From NCBI RefSeq assembly GCF_016834655.1, contig NZ_JAENHP010000002.1, positions 1 to 64,000 of the forward strand: a stretch of DNA of 64,000 nucleotides, given 5' to 3'. Below the pieces are notes generated by a model. The model was not told the DNA's origin and ran no database searches. It saw only the letters and a program-made list of their open reading frames with translations. The position numbers and the translations under genes were made by a program. Positions 44,699 to 53,576 of the stretch are shown piece after piece; position 1 is the stretch's first letter; each line of letters opens with the position of its first letter. This DNA is from Paractinoplanes ovalisporus. Lineage in GTDB: Bacteria > Actinomycetota > Actinomycetes > Mycobacteriales > Micromonosporaceae.

Positions 44699-45805
44699 GT
44701 GCGCGTACTCATCTGTCCGGACAAGTTCGCCGGCACCCTGTCCGCCCCCGAAGTCGCCGAGGCCGTGGTCGCAGGCTGGTCCAAGCCTGATGAATTGATC
44801 AAGAGGCCGCTGTCCGACGGCGGGCCCGGGTTCATCGAGGTGCTGGCGGGCGCGCTGCCCGGCCGGCGCATCCCGGTGCCGACCGTCGACCCGCTCGGGC
44901 GACCCGTCGAGGGCGAGATCCTGCTCTCCGGCACGACGGCCTACGTCGAGAGCGCACACGCCTGCGGCCTCCATCTGCTGAGCGCCGAGGAGAGAGACCC
45001 CAACAGCGCTTCCTCGTACGGGTTGGGCCTGCTCCTCCAAGCAGCGGTGGAAGCGGGCGCCGCCGAGGTCGTGATCGGCCTGGGCGGCTCCGCGGTCAAC
45101 GATGCCGGGGCCGGCATGCTGGCCGCGCTCGGCGCCCCACCGGTCGACATCGCCGGGTACGCCCTGCCCTACGGCGGCGCCTATCTGAACGCGGCCGCCT
45201 CGCTCGGGGGCGTCCCCCGGTTGCGGCAGGTCAGCCTGGTCGCCGCCACGGATGTGGACAACCCGCTGACCGGCCTGCAGGGGGCGAGCAACGTCTTCGG
45301 GCCGCAGAAGGGTGCCAGCCGGGAAGACGTGTATCGACTCGACGCCGCCCTCGAGCAGTTCGCCGGCGTACTGGAGAAGGCCTTCGGGGTCGAAGATCTG
45401 CAACGGGCCCCGGGTGGGGGAGCGGCCGGTGGGATCGGCGCCGCCCTGATCGCTCTCGGCGGGCGTGTGGTCTCGGGGATCGGCCTGGTCAGCACGGCGA
45501 TCGGGCTGGAGAAGGAGCTCGACGCGGCCGACCTGGTGATCACCGGAGAGGGATCTTTCGACCACCAGTCGCTGCGGGGCAAGGTCGTGGCCGGCATCGC
45601 CAACGCCGCCCGCGACCGTGGCCTCCCCTGTGTGGTGCTCGCCGGGCGCAACGAGACCGGCTACCGCGAGGCCGCCGCGGCCGGTGTCACCGAGACGTAT
45701 TCCCTCACCGAACACTTCGGCAGCACCGATCTGGCGATGGCCGAGCCCGCCCGGGGCTTGCGTGAGCTGGCCGGACGCCTGTCGGAGCAGTGGAGTCGCC
45801 TGTAG
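44699..45805 (+). CDS. Glycerate kinase
   Basis: Phosphorylates glycerate to a phosphoglycerate; 368 residues of the GlxK/GarK-type family (PF02595). Visible family stretches are VLICPDKFAGTLSA, PLSDGGPGFIEVL, IGLGGSAVNDAGAGML, ATDVDNPLTG, NVFGPQKGAS and TGEGSFDHQSLRGKV. The GTG at 44699 is preferred because the family starts with KVLIAPDKFKG-like sequence; the long upstream frame is antisense to nadA and not real. Confidence 0.93.
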   Translation: MRVLICPDKFAGTLSAPEVAEAVVAGWSKPDELIKRPLSDGGPGFIEVLAGALPGRRIPVPTVDPLGRPVEGEILLSGTTAYVESAHACGLHLLSAEERDPNSASSYGLGLLLQAAVEAGAAEVVIGLGGSAVNDAGAGMLAALGAPPVDIAGYALPYGGAYLNAAASLGGVPRLRQVSLVAATDVDNPLTGLQGASNVFGPQKGASREDVYRLDAALEQFAGVLEKAFGVEDLQRAPGGGAAGGIGAALIALGGRVVSGIGLVSTAIGLEKELDAADLVITGEGSFDHQSLRGKVVAGIANAARDRGLPCVVLAGRNETGYREAAAAGVTETYSLTEHFGSTDLAMAEPARGLRELAGRLSEQWSRL

Positions 45806-45934
45806 TCCGATCAAGGGGTGGTGGCCGGGGTGGTTGGACGGGGTGAACTGGGCCACCCGGATTGGGAATCTTCCGGAATGGGGCTAGCGTTGGCCAGTAC
45901 GGCAGATCTGTCCGCACCTGCAGGGAGATACCTA

Positions 45935-46306
45935 GTGACCACTGAAGCGCACACCGAGTCGGCCGAGGCGACGACCGCCCCGTCCGGCGTCATTCTGACC
46001 GACGTCGCCGCGGTGAAGGTCAAGGCCCTGATCGAGCAGGAAGGGCGCGACGACCTGCGCCTGCGCATCGCCGTCCAGCCCGGTGGCTGCTCCGGCCTTC
46101 GCTACCAGCTCTTCTTCGACGAGCGCTCGCTCGACGGTGACATCGTGGCCGACTTCGGCGGTGTCGAGGTCGTCGTCGACCGGATGAGCTCGCCCTACCT
46201 GGCCGGCGCCACGATCGACTTCGCGGACCGCATCGACGCCCAGGGCTTCACCATCGACAACCCGAACGCGCAGAACTCCTGCGCCTGTGGCGACTCGTTC
46301 CACTGA
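45935..46306 (+). CDS. erpA: Iron-sulfur cluster insertion protein, HesB/IscA family
   Basis: A-type Fe-S carrier of 123 residues. The three cluster Cys are C52 (GGCSG) and C116/C118 (NSCACGDSF). The GTG at 45935 follows GGGAGA at good spacing. It would deliver clusters to apo-enzymes such as LipA, NadA or respiratory proteins. The position between the glycerate kinase and the adoK-like kinase matches the mycobacterial order. Confidence 0.94.
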   Translation: MTTEAHTESAEATTAPSGVILTDVAAVKVKALIEQEGRDDLRLRIAVQPGGCSGLRYQLFFDERSLDGDIVADFGGVEVVVDRMSSPYLAGATIDFADRIDAQGFTIDNPNAQNSCACGDSFH

Positions 46307-46341
46307 TCCACCGGCTGATCGCCACCACATAGCAGAACCTT

Positions 46342-46377
46342 GCAGCAGGCCGCTCCGTTAACGGGGCGGCCTGCTGC
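46342..46377 (+). terminator. Terminator hairpin of erpA
   Basis: Perfect 12-bp arms GCAGCAGGCCGC (46342-46353) and GCGGCCTGCTGC (46366-46377). The stem continues inward through CCGT/ACGG to a two-base loop. Confidence 0.85.
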
Positions 46378-46407
46378 GCGTAACCAGCCGGTAGGCTGCG
46401 TACGTAA

Positions 46408-47469
<1,062 letters not shown>

Positions 47470-47488
47470 TCATGGTCTGATCGGAGTC

Positions 47489-47989
47489 ATGGTCCTAGCG
47501 GTTTTCGCCGGTCTCCCCGGTGTCGGGAAGAGCACGCTCGCCGCGCGGGTGGCCACGGAGCTGCCCGCGTGTGTGCTCGCCGTCGACACGGTCGACTCCG
47601 CCCTCCAGCGCTACGAGGTGAGCGAGCCGAGACCCGGTTTCGCCGCGTACGGGGCGGTGGCCGCGCTGGCCGAGGTCCAGCTCGGCATCGGCCACCACGT
47701 GATCATCGACGCCGTCAGCCCGGTCAAGGCGGCCCGCCAGCTGTGGGTCGACGTCGCCGACCGGGCCGGGGTGCCGCTGCGGGTGGTCGAGGTGGTGGTC
47801 GGTGACGACGCCGAACACCGCCGCCGCGTCGAGAAGCGCTACGAGAACCGCGACCACGACGGCGTACCGGACTGGGTGCGGGTTCTGGAGCGCCAGGCGG
47901 AATACGAGCCCTATCTCGGCCCGCGCCTGGTCGTCGACACGAACCTGGCCCAGGACCCGGTCGAGGCCGTCGTCCAGTACCTGCGCTGA
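47489..47989 (+). CDS. P-loop kinase-like ATP-binding protein
   Basis: Small P-loop NTPase of 166 residues. Walker A is GLPGVGKST (8-16), followed by VLAVDTVDSALQ, the DAVSPVKAARQLW region and RRRVEKRYENRDHDG, which resembles the lid of gluconate/shikimate-type kinases or zeta-toxin-like kinases. No antitoxin gene is adjacent. Substrate unknown. GGAG lies too close to the ATG to be ideal. Confidence 0.8.
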   Translation: MVLAVFAGLPGVGKSTLAARVATELPACVLAVDTVDSALQRYEVSEPRPGFAAYGAVAALAEVQLGIGHHVIIDAVSPVKAARQLWVDVADRAGVPLRVVEVVVGDDAEHRRRVEKRYENRDHDGVPDWVRVLERQAEYEPYLGPRLVVDTNLAQDPVEAVVQYLR

Positions 47990-47996
47990 GGAGCCG

Positions 47997-48209
47997 TCAG
48001 CTCAGGCGGCGGACCTCGAAGGCGTTCGGGGACGGCGAACCCACGTACTCCTGCTTCTTCATCCGGCACCAGGCCGGGATGTCGTTGGCGGCGGCCGGAT
48101 CGTCGGCGAGGACGCGGACGATCCCGCCCACCTCGACCCGGCCGATCGTCTGGGCGAGCCTGATCACCGGGAGCGGGCACTTCTGACCGAGGCAGTCCAG
48201 TTCGATCAC
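47997..48209 (-). CDS. TusA-family sulfurtransferase
   Basis: Small sulfur carrier of 70 residues. The motif CLGQKCPLPV (residues 6-15) holds the persulfide Cys in the CPxP context of TusA/SirA/YedF proteins. The GTG start overlaps the stop of the cysteine desulfurase gene (GTGA), and that pairing makes a sulfur relay likely: the desulfurase loads the TusA-like Cys. The acceptor is unknown. Confidence 0.9.
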   Translation of the reverse strand: MIELDCLGQKCPLPVIRLAQTIGRVEVGGIVRVLADDPAAANDIPAWCRMKKQEYVGSPSPNAFEVRRLS

Positions 48210-49351
48210 ATCCCCGCCTCCTTCCGGATCGCCTCGACCAGGCCCGGCAGCACGGCCAGGAACCGGTCGACGTCGGCCTCGGTGGTGCCGCGGTGCAGCG
48301 AGACCCGTACGTTGCCGTGACTGAGCACGCCCATGGCCTCGAGCACGTGACTGGGCCGCAGCGTCGACGCCGTGCACGACGAACCCGACGACACCGCGAA
48401 ACCGGCCCGGTCGAGCGCGTGCAGCAGCGCCTCCCCGTCCACGTACAGGCACGAGAACGTGACCAGGTGCGGGAGCCGTTGCGCGGGATCGCCGACCACT
48501 TCGACGTCGGGCACCAGCGCCGGCACCTGCTCGCGGATGCGGTCGACCAGCGCGCTCAGGCGTACGGACTCGGTCCGGGCCTCGGCTTGGACGGCGCGCA
48601 GGCTCGCCGCGGCGGCAACCACCGCGGGCAGGTCGACACTCCCAGGCTGGCCGGGGCGATAAAGATCATCCTGCGGGTACGGGGAGATCCAGCGCACACC
48701 CTTGCGGACCACCAGCACGCCGACTCCCGGCGGGCCGCCCCACTTGTGGGCGCTCGCGCTCAGCAGCGACCAGCCCGGCGGCACATCGGCCCGGCCCACG
48801 GTCTGCGCGGCGTCCACGAACAGCGGCACCCCCGCCTCGGAGCAGTAGCCGGCGGCGGCCGCGACCGGCTGGATCGTGCCCACCTCGTGGCTGGCGCTGA
48901 TCAGCGAGGCCAGCGCGACCCCGGGGGCGCTGACGGCCCGGTCCCAGGCGTCGAGGTCGAGGCGGCCCAGGCGGTCGACGCCGACCTCGGTGGCCCGGCC
49001 CCGGGCGGCCGCGTGCAGCACGGCCGAATGCTCGATGGCCGAATGCACCAGCGTGTCGCCCTGACGGGCCCGGCCGGTCAGCCCGCCCAGCACGGCGGCC
49101 TGGGCCGCGGCCGTGCCCGAGGGCCAGAAGGACACTTCGTCCGGGCGTACGGCGAAAGCCTCGGCGAACGCGGCCCGGGCCGCGTCGGAAAGCTGCTGGG
49201 CCCGCCGGCCCGCGGAATAGAGGCGCGCCGGGTCGGCCCAGCCGTCGGCCAGCGCGGCCAGCAACGCCTCGCGGGCCACCGGATGCAGTGGAGACGCGGT
49301 CGCCGCGTCGAGGTATGCGGCCGGACCGGCGGGATCGCCCGTGAATTCCAC
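48206..49351 (-). CDS. Cysteine desulfurase (class V aminotransferase)
   Basis: PLP enzyme of 381 residues releasing sulfur from cysteine as a persulfide. The PLP Lys lies in SASAHKWGGPPGVGVL, the cofactor Asp/His context in VDAAQTVG and SASHEVGT, and the mobile-loop Cys in SSGSSCTAS. The GTG at 49351 gives VEFTGDPAGPAAYLDAATASPLHP, the family start. TACCGT lies just upstream with no ribosome site, so it may be leaderless. It is coupled to the TusA-like gene and is a plausible sulfur donor for Fe-S or thio-cofactor synthesis. Confidence 0.93.
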   Translation of the reverse strand: MEFTGDPAGPAAYLDAATASPLHPVAREALLAALADGWADPARLYSAGRRAQQLSDAARAAFAEAFAVRPDEVSFWPSGTAAAQAAVLGGLTGRARQGDTLVHSAIEHSAVLHAAARGRATEVGVDRLGRLDLDAWDRAVSAPGVALASLISASHEVGTIQPVAAAAGYCSEAGVPLFVDAAQTVGRADVPPGWSLLSASAHKWGGPPGVGVLVVRKGVRWISPYPQDDLYRPGQPGSVDLPAVVAAAASLRAVQAEARTESVRLSALVDRIREQVPALVPDVEVVGDPAQRLPHLVTFSCLYVDGEALLHALDRAGFAVSSGSSCTASTLRPSHVLEAMGVLSHGNVRVSLHRGTTEADVDRFLAVLPGLVEAIRKEAGM

Positions 49352-49520
49352 CCAGGAACGGTATCGTCCGGTTGTTGAGGGGTACACGCGCACGGCCGAA
49401 GATCGGACCCCCGGAACGGTGTGTCAAGGCCTGGTCGAGTAGTGTGCGACCGTCGGTAACGCCTGGCCACTCGTGTCCGTTTCGGGCGGGAGGCGGCGCT
49501 GCTAAGGGAGGCAAAAGCAG

Positions 49521-50480
49521 GTGAGCGCAAAGAGTTCGGCCGCGCGGCCACGAGCTGCAGTCCGGGTCGCCGGGCTCGGCTTGAGCGGGGCGGCGCTGCT
49601 GATGCTGCTCTCGGGTTGTTCCCTCGAGGGCGTTGGGAACGCCTTCGGCCACTTCGGATGGCCGGGCAAGGGCATCACCCTCCAGGCGCACAAGATGTAC
49701 GACCTGTGGATCGCCTCGGTGATCGCGGCGCTGATCGTCGGCGTCTTCGTGTGGGGCCTGATCTTCTGGTGCATCATCCGGTATCGCAAGCGCGGCGACG
49801 AGCTGCCCGTGCAGACCCGGTTCAACATGCCGATGGAGGTTCTCTACACGGTCACCCCGGTGCTGATCGTGGCGATCCTCTTCTACTACACGGCCGTCGT
49901 GCAGACCGACGTGGACAAGCTGTCGAAGAACCCCGACCAGGTCGTCGAGGTCGTCGCGTTCAAGTGGAACTGGCAGTTCAACTACCGTGACGGCATGGGC
50001 GAGGAGGCCAACACGGTCGCCTCGACGGTCGGCTCGTCCGACGTGATCCCGATCCTGGTCCTCCCGACCAACGAGAAGATCCGGTTCGAAGAGACCAGCA
50101 AGGACGTCATCCACTCGTTCTGGGTCCCCGAGATCCTCTTCAAGCGGGACGTGTTCCCGGGCAACGTGCGCAACACCTTCGAGATCACTCTCGACAAGGA
50201 AGGCCGCTACGTCGGCCGCTGCGCCGAGCTCTGCGGCACCTACCACGCCTTCATGAACTTCGAGCTGGTCGTCGTCTCGCCCGAGCGGTTCGACCAGTTC
50301 CTCGCGGCCAAGCGCAACGGTTCCTCCACGCAGGAGGCGATGGCCGCCATCGGCTTCACCGGCGACCAGCAGTACGCGGTCACGACCGAGCCGTTCAACA
50401 CGCGGCGCCAGAAGAACGGCTGGAACCAGAACGGTGCGGTTGCCGCAGGCAGCGGCGCGGCCGTGACGGCCGGGAAGTAG
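49521..50480 (+). CDS. ctaC: Cytochrome c oxidase subunit II
   Basis: CuA-bearing subunit of the aa3 oxidase, 319 residues. A lipoprotein-type signal (LLMLLSGCS, lipidated Cys33) is followed by two transmembrane segments and the extracytoplasmic CuA domain with CAELCGTYHAFM and VIHSFWVPE. The GTG at 49521 follows AAGGGAGG. It accepts electrons from the QcrC cytochrome of the bc1 complex encoded 5 kb downstream; ctaF follows after 10 bases. Confidence 0.96.
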   Translation: MSAKSSAARPRAAVRVAGLGLSGAALLMLLSGCSLEGVGNAFGHFGWPGKGITLQAHKMYDLWIASVIAALIVGVFVWGLIFWCIIRYRKRGDELPVQTRFNMPMEVLYTVTPVLIVAILFYYTAVVQTDVDKLSKNPDQVVEVVAFKWNWQFNYRDGMGEEANTVASTVGSSDVIPILVLPTNEKIRFEETSKDVIHSFWVPEILFKRDVFPGNVRNTFEITLDKEGRYVGRCAELCGTYHAFMNFELVVVSPERFDQFLAAKRNGSSTQEAMAAIGFTGDQQYAVTTEPFNTRRQKNGWNQNGAVAAGSGAAVTAGK

Positions 50481-50490
50481 GGACAGAAAC

Positions 50491-50916
50491 GTGCGTACCG
50501 AATACAAGATCTTCGCGGGCGTCGCCGTCTTCCTCTTCGGCGCGTCGGTGGTCTACGGCTTCTACACCCACGGCGCCACCGGTCATCTGGAGTGGATCGG
50601 CACGGTCGCGCTGATCCTGTCCGGCCTGCTCTGCTCGATGTGCGGCGGCTTCTTCTGGTTCGTGGCCCGGCGCATCGACCTGCGGCCGGAAGACCGCGAG
50701 GACGGCGAGATCGCCGAGGGCGCGGGGGAGATCGGCTTCTTCAGCCCGGGCAGTTACTGGCCGTTCGGGATCGCGTTGTCGGCCTCGGTGGCCGGCCTCG
50801 GCCTGGTGTTCTGGATGTGGTGGCTGCTGGCGATGGGGTTGATCCTGGTGATCTTCTCGTCGTGCGCCATGATCTTCGAGTACTACACGGGTACTCGGCA
50901 TCCGGCTGAGCACTGA
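50491..50916 (+). CDS. ctaF: Cytochrome c oxidase subunit IV, actinobacterial type
   Basis: Small oxidase subunit of 141 residues with four hydrophobic segments (IFAGVAVFLFGASVVYGF, GTVALILSGLLCSMCGGFF and two near the C-terminus). The intervening loop RRIDLRPEDREDGEIAEGAGEIGFFSPGS is typical of actinobacterial CtaF. It is co-transcribed with ctaC; a good terminator follows. Confidence 0.93.
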   Translation: MRTEYKIFAGVAVFLFGASVVYGFYTHGATGHLEWIGTVALILSGLLCSMCGGFFWFVARRIDLRPEDREDGEIAEGAGEIGFFSPGSYWPFGIALSASVAGLGLVFWMWWLLAMGLILVIFSSCAMIFEYYTGTRHPAEH

Positions 50917-50930
50917 GTTTGTGCTTCTCA

Positions 50931-50962
50931 GCCCGCGTCCCCGTTGGGGGCGCGGGCTTTTG
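50931..50962 (+). terminator. Rho-independent terminator of ctaC-ctaF
   Basis: Stem GCCCGCGTCCCC (50931-50942) / GGGGGCGCGGGC (50946-50957) with a 3-base loop, followed by TTTTGTTGT. The stem has one wobble or mismatch. Confidence 0.92.
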
Positions 50963-50989
50963 TTGTGCGGCGGTGCGTTGTTGGGTGGG

Positions 50990-51099
50990 GGTGCTCTGCC
51001 GTGGGGGGGGAGTAGGGGGTGCTCTGCTGTGGGCGGAGTAAGGGGTGAGGTTGCTCTGCCGTGGGCGGAGCAAGGGCGAGGTTGCTCTGCCGTGGGACT
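50990..51099. repeat. Tandem repeats of about 28-32 bp
   Basis: The word TGCTCTGCCGTGGG or a close variant recurs at 50992, 51020, 51052 and 51083, separated by G-rich GGAGTAAGGGG-like sequence. The array lies between the ctaF terminator and the palindrome at 51137. Confidence 0.75.
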
Positions 51100-51136
51100 A
51101 GTCGGCTGAGCTTGCTGGCTCCGCTTCGCTCCGCGT

Positions 51137-51240
51137 GGGCCGAGCGTCTTTTAGGTCAATGAGATGAGCCCGGTTTTCCAACGCCGCAAAGAGCGACGGC
51201 GTCGGAAAACCGGGCTCATCTCATTGACGACGCTCGGCCC
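51137..51240. repeat. Long palindrome with about 44-bp arms
   Basis: Outer arms GGGCCGAGCGTC (51137-51148) and GACGCTCGGCCC (51229-51240) are perfect. After a 6-base bulge TTTTAG, the inner arms 51155-51186 and 51197-51228 pair at 31 of 32 positions (GTCAATGAGATGAGCCCGG / CCGGGCTCATCTCATTGAC) around a 10-base loop. It would fold into a very stable hairpin in RNA or a cruciform in DNA. The right arm is also part of the neighbouring 117-bp satellite unit. Confidence 0.9.
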
Positions 51241-51530
51241 GGCAGTTCTGTGGGAGCGTGCTCTCGCCGACGAGGGGCTGGTCGCGCTGCTGTAGGGCGC
51301 GCGGCGAAAGCAGCGGCGCGCAAGACCGGGGGCCTACTCGCTGACTGACCAGTCGGGCCGTTTTGTGGGAGCGTGCTCTCGCCGACGAGGGGCTTGGTCG
51401 CGCTGCTGGAGGGCGCGCGGCAAAAGCAGCAGCGCGCAAAACCGCTGAGCTTACTCATTGACGATGGGTCGCCCGGCAGTTCTGTGGGAGCGTGCTCTCG
51501 CCGACCTGGGGCTTGGCTGCGCTTGGGGGT
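51204..51530. repeat. Three tandem units of about 117 bp
   Basis: Units start near 51204, 51319 and 51438, sharing AAAACCG-type starts, CTCATTGACGA-like blocks, TGTGGGAGCGTGCTCTCGCC (at 51249, 51364 and 51483) and GGGCGCGCGGC-AAAGCAG-GCGCGC. Open frames across them have no support. The whole 50917-51530 interval lacks a gene. Confidence 0.82.
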
Positions 51531-51722
51531 TCAGGCGGCGCGGCGCTGGTGTGGGAGTGGGCGGGATGGGCTGGGCCAGAGGTGGGCGACGATGGGGGTG
51601 ACGACCTCGGCGGCGCCGCAGCGGGCGCATACCAGCTCCTCGACCTGGTCGTCGGTGGTGGCCGGCACCTCGAACAGCATGTCGCCGTCGCAGATGACGC
51701 AGCGGGGCTCGCGATCCGACAC
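51531..51722 (-). CDS. Small zinc-ribbon-like protein
   Basis: Protein of 63 residues with two CxxC pairs, RCVICDG and VCARCGA, 21 residues apart, fitting a single zinc ribbon, and a Pro/Arg-rich tail. The GTG at 51722 has GAGGAG about 8 bases upstream. No partner or function is evident. Its 3' end abuts the satellite repeats. Confidence 0.72.
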   Translation of the reverse strand: MSDREPRCVICDGDMLFEVPATTDDQVEELVCARCGAAEVVTPIVAHLWPSPSRPLPHQRRAA

Positions 51723-51886
51723 GGGTGGCTCCTCTCTTCGCCGGAAGGTGGATTACCCGAAACTGATTCCGACGTTGCCACGTAAAAGCGGCATTTGGGA
51801 GCATTGGCGGCGGCGTGTCCGCTGTGAAATTGCTCGTGGCGCCGAGGCCTCGCTCCGCATCGGGCCGGTAGGCCATGCTTCGCGGC

Positions 51887-51960
51887 CCCGGGCACGGCGT
51901 TGCGTCTGTGCTCGGCGGTCCCGGGCTCGGCGTTGCGTCTGTGCTCGGCCTCGCTTGGCG
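51887..51960. repeat. 33-bp direct repeat, two copies
   Basis: GCGTTGCGTCTGTGCTCGGC occurs at 51897 and 51930, in CGGGCWCGGCGTTG context. It lies between the zinc-ribbon gene's upstream side and the trpD 3' end; no gene is seen in this roughly 270-base gap. Confidence 0.75.
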
Positions 51961-51994
51961 CTACGAGGCCGCGGCGGGACTGCTCGACAGAGGG

Positions 51995-53053
51995 CTACTC
52001 GGCGGCCTTCGCTTTTTGGGCTGCGTCGACCCAGCGGGCCAGCTGAGCGGTCGCGGCGCCGGAGTCGATCGTTTCCTGGGCCCGGGCGATTCCGGCCCGC
52101 AGCGTGTCTCTCAGGTCGCCGGGGAAGCCTCCGTGCGCGGCCAGGGCCGCCGCCGCGTTGAGCACGACGGCATCACGCACCGGGCCGGGCTCGCCGGCGA
52201 AGGTGCGGTGGGCCACGTCGGCGTTGAACGCGGTGTCGCCGCCGCGCAGGTCGCCGGGCCGGCTGCGGGGCAGGCCCAGCTCGACGGCGTCGATCAGGTG
52301 CTCGGTGACCCGGCCGTCGTGCGCCTGCCACAGGCGCGTGGGGGCCGACGTGGTGAACTCGTCGAGGCCGTCCTCGCCCCGCATCACCAGCGCCGAGTCG
52401 CCACGCTGGGCGAACACGGCCGCCATGACCGGGGCCATGCGGGCGTCGAAGCAGCCGACCGCGGCCGCCGTGGGCCGGGCCGGGTTGGTCAGCGGGCCGA
52501 GCACGTTGAAGAACGTCGGAACGCCCAGCTCGCGACGCGTCACCGAGGCGTGCCGCATGCCGGGGTGGTAGCGGGCGGCGAAGCAGAAACCCATGCCGGC
52601 GCCGGTCACCGTGCTGGCCACGCCCTCGGGGCCCAGGTCGAGCGGGATGCCGAAGTGTTCCAGCAGGTCGGCCGTGCCGGTGGTGGACGAGGCGGACCGG
52701 TTGCCGTGCTTGACCACCGTCACACCCGAGGCGGCTGTGATGATCGCCGCCATCGTCGAGATGTTGACCGTGTTGGCCCGGTCGCCGCCGGTGCCGACCA
52801 CGTCGACCGCGTCGGTGCGGACCTCGTCGGGCAGCTCGACCAGGGTGGCGTTGGCCAGCATGGCGTCGACCAGGCCGGCCAGCTCGCCCGGCGTCTCACC
52901 CTTGGCCCGCAGCGCGATCGCGAACCCGGCGATCTGGGCCGGGGTGGCGTTGCCGGCCATGATCTCGCCCATGGCCCAGGCCGTGTCGGGGGTCCCGAGT
53001 TCTTCGCCCCGCAGCAGGGCGCTCGTCAGATTCGGCCAGGTACGTGCGCCCAT
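51995..53053 (-). CDS. trpD: Anthranilate phosphoribosyltransferase
   Basis: Second step of tryptophan synthesis, joining anthranilate to PRPP; 352 residues. The PRPP motif is [17 protein letters not shown], and [21 protein letters not shown] and [16 protein letters not shown] are family landmarks. There are no other trp genes nearby; the position beside ctaE/qcr genes is the same as in mycobacteria and streptomycetes. A receiver-like gene lies 38 bases upstream in the same direction. Confidence 0.96.
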   Translation of the reverse strand: MGARTWPNLTSALLRGEELGTPDTAWAMGEIMAGNATPAQIAGFAIALRAKGETPGELAGLVDAMLANATLVELPDEVRTDAVDVVGTGGDRANTVNISTMAAIITAASGVTVVKHGNRSASSTTGTADLLEHFGIPLDLGPEGVASTVTGAGMGFCFAARYHPGMRHASVTRRELGVPTFFNVLGPLTNPARPTAAAVGCFDARMAPVMAAVFAQRGDSALVMRGEDGLDEFTTSAPTRLWQAHDGRVTEHLIDAVELGLPRSRPGDLRGGDTAFNADVAHRTFAGEPGPVRDAVVLNAAAALAAHGGFPGDLRDTLRAGIARAQETIDSGAATAQLARWVDAAQKAKAAE

Positions 53054-53091
53054 GGCGGGGCCCTCCGGGGGGAGTCAGCGAAGAGTTGTCG

Positions 53092-53526
53092 TCAGCCGAG
53101 CTTGCCGAGCGTGCCCAGCGGCACGGCGCCGTTGCGGCGGGCGCGGAGCATGGCGGCGACCGTCTGGCCGGTGGTGACCGGGTCGAGCGGCGCGACCAGG
53201 GTCTGGTCGACCTGCGCGTAGGCGGCGAGCCAGCGGTCGGCGGCGCGGGCGATGACCACGCAGACCGGCGGGGGAGTGGCGTATTCGTCCTTGGTCTGCC
53301 GGGCGATGCCCATGCCGCCGGCGGGGGTCGCCTCGCCGTCGAGGACCATCAGGTCGATCTCGTACTTGTCGAGCAGGTCGCGGCAGTCCTCCCAGGTGGA
53401 GGCGTCGGCGAACTCGACCTTGAGGTCGGCCGCGGGCCGCACCCCGATCGCCAACCGGATGCGGTCGCGCACAGCGGCGTCGTCGCTGTAGAGGAGGACC
53501 GTGTATTGAGTCGGTTCGTCGCTCAT
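53092..53526 (-). CDS. Receiver-like domain protein with atypical active site
   Basis: Single-domain protein of 144 residues resembling response-regulator receivers. An acidic pair is in LLYSDDAAVRDRI, and the phospho-acceptor position is in LMVLDGEATPAGGMG. The conserved Lys-Pro near the C-terminus is replaced by VAPLDP, so normal phosphorylation switching is doubtful. There is no output domain. The orthologous position next to trpD and ctaG-like genes suggests a conserved actinobacterial protein of unknown function. Confidence 0.8.
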   Translation of the reverse strand: MSDEPTQYTVLLYSDDAAVRDRIRLAIGVRPAADLKVEFADASTWEDCRDLLDKYEIDLMVLDGEATPAGGMGIARQTKDEYATPPPVCVVIARAADRWLAAYAQVDQTLVAPLDPVTTGQTVAAMLRARRNGAVPLGTLGKLG

Positions 53527-53576
53527 AATGTGCCCCGGTTCACGTCGTAGGTGCCCGCCGATCGTAACGGACCCGG

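Noticed and set aside
51216..51458. Small open frames in the satellite array
   Set aside because: They repeat with the unit, have no ribosome site and translate to low-complexity Arg/Ala sequence.
50990..51530. CRISPR array
   Set aside because: The units are contiguous tandem repeats without unique spacers, and no cas genes are present.
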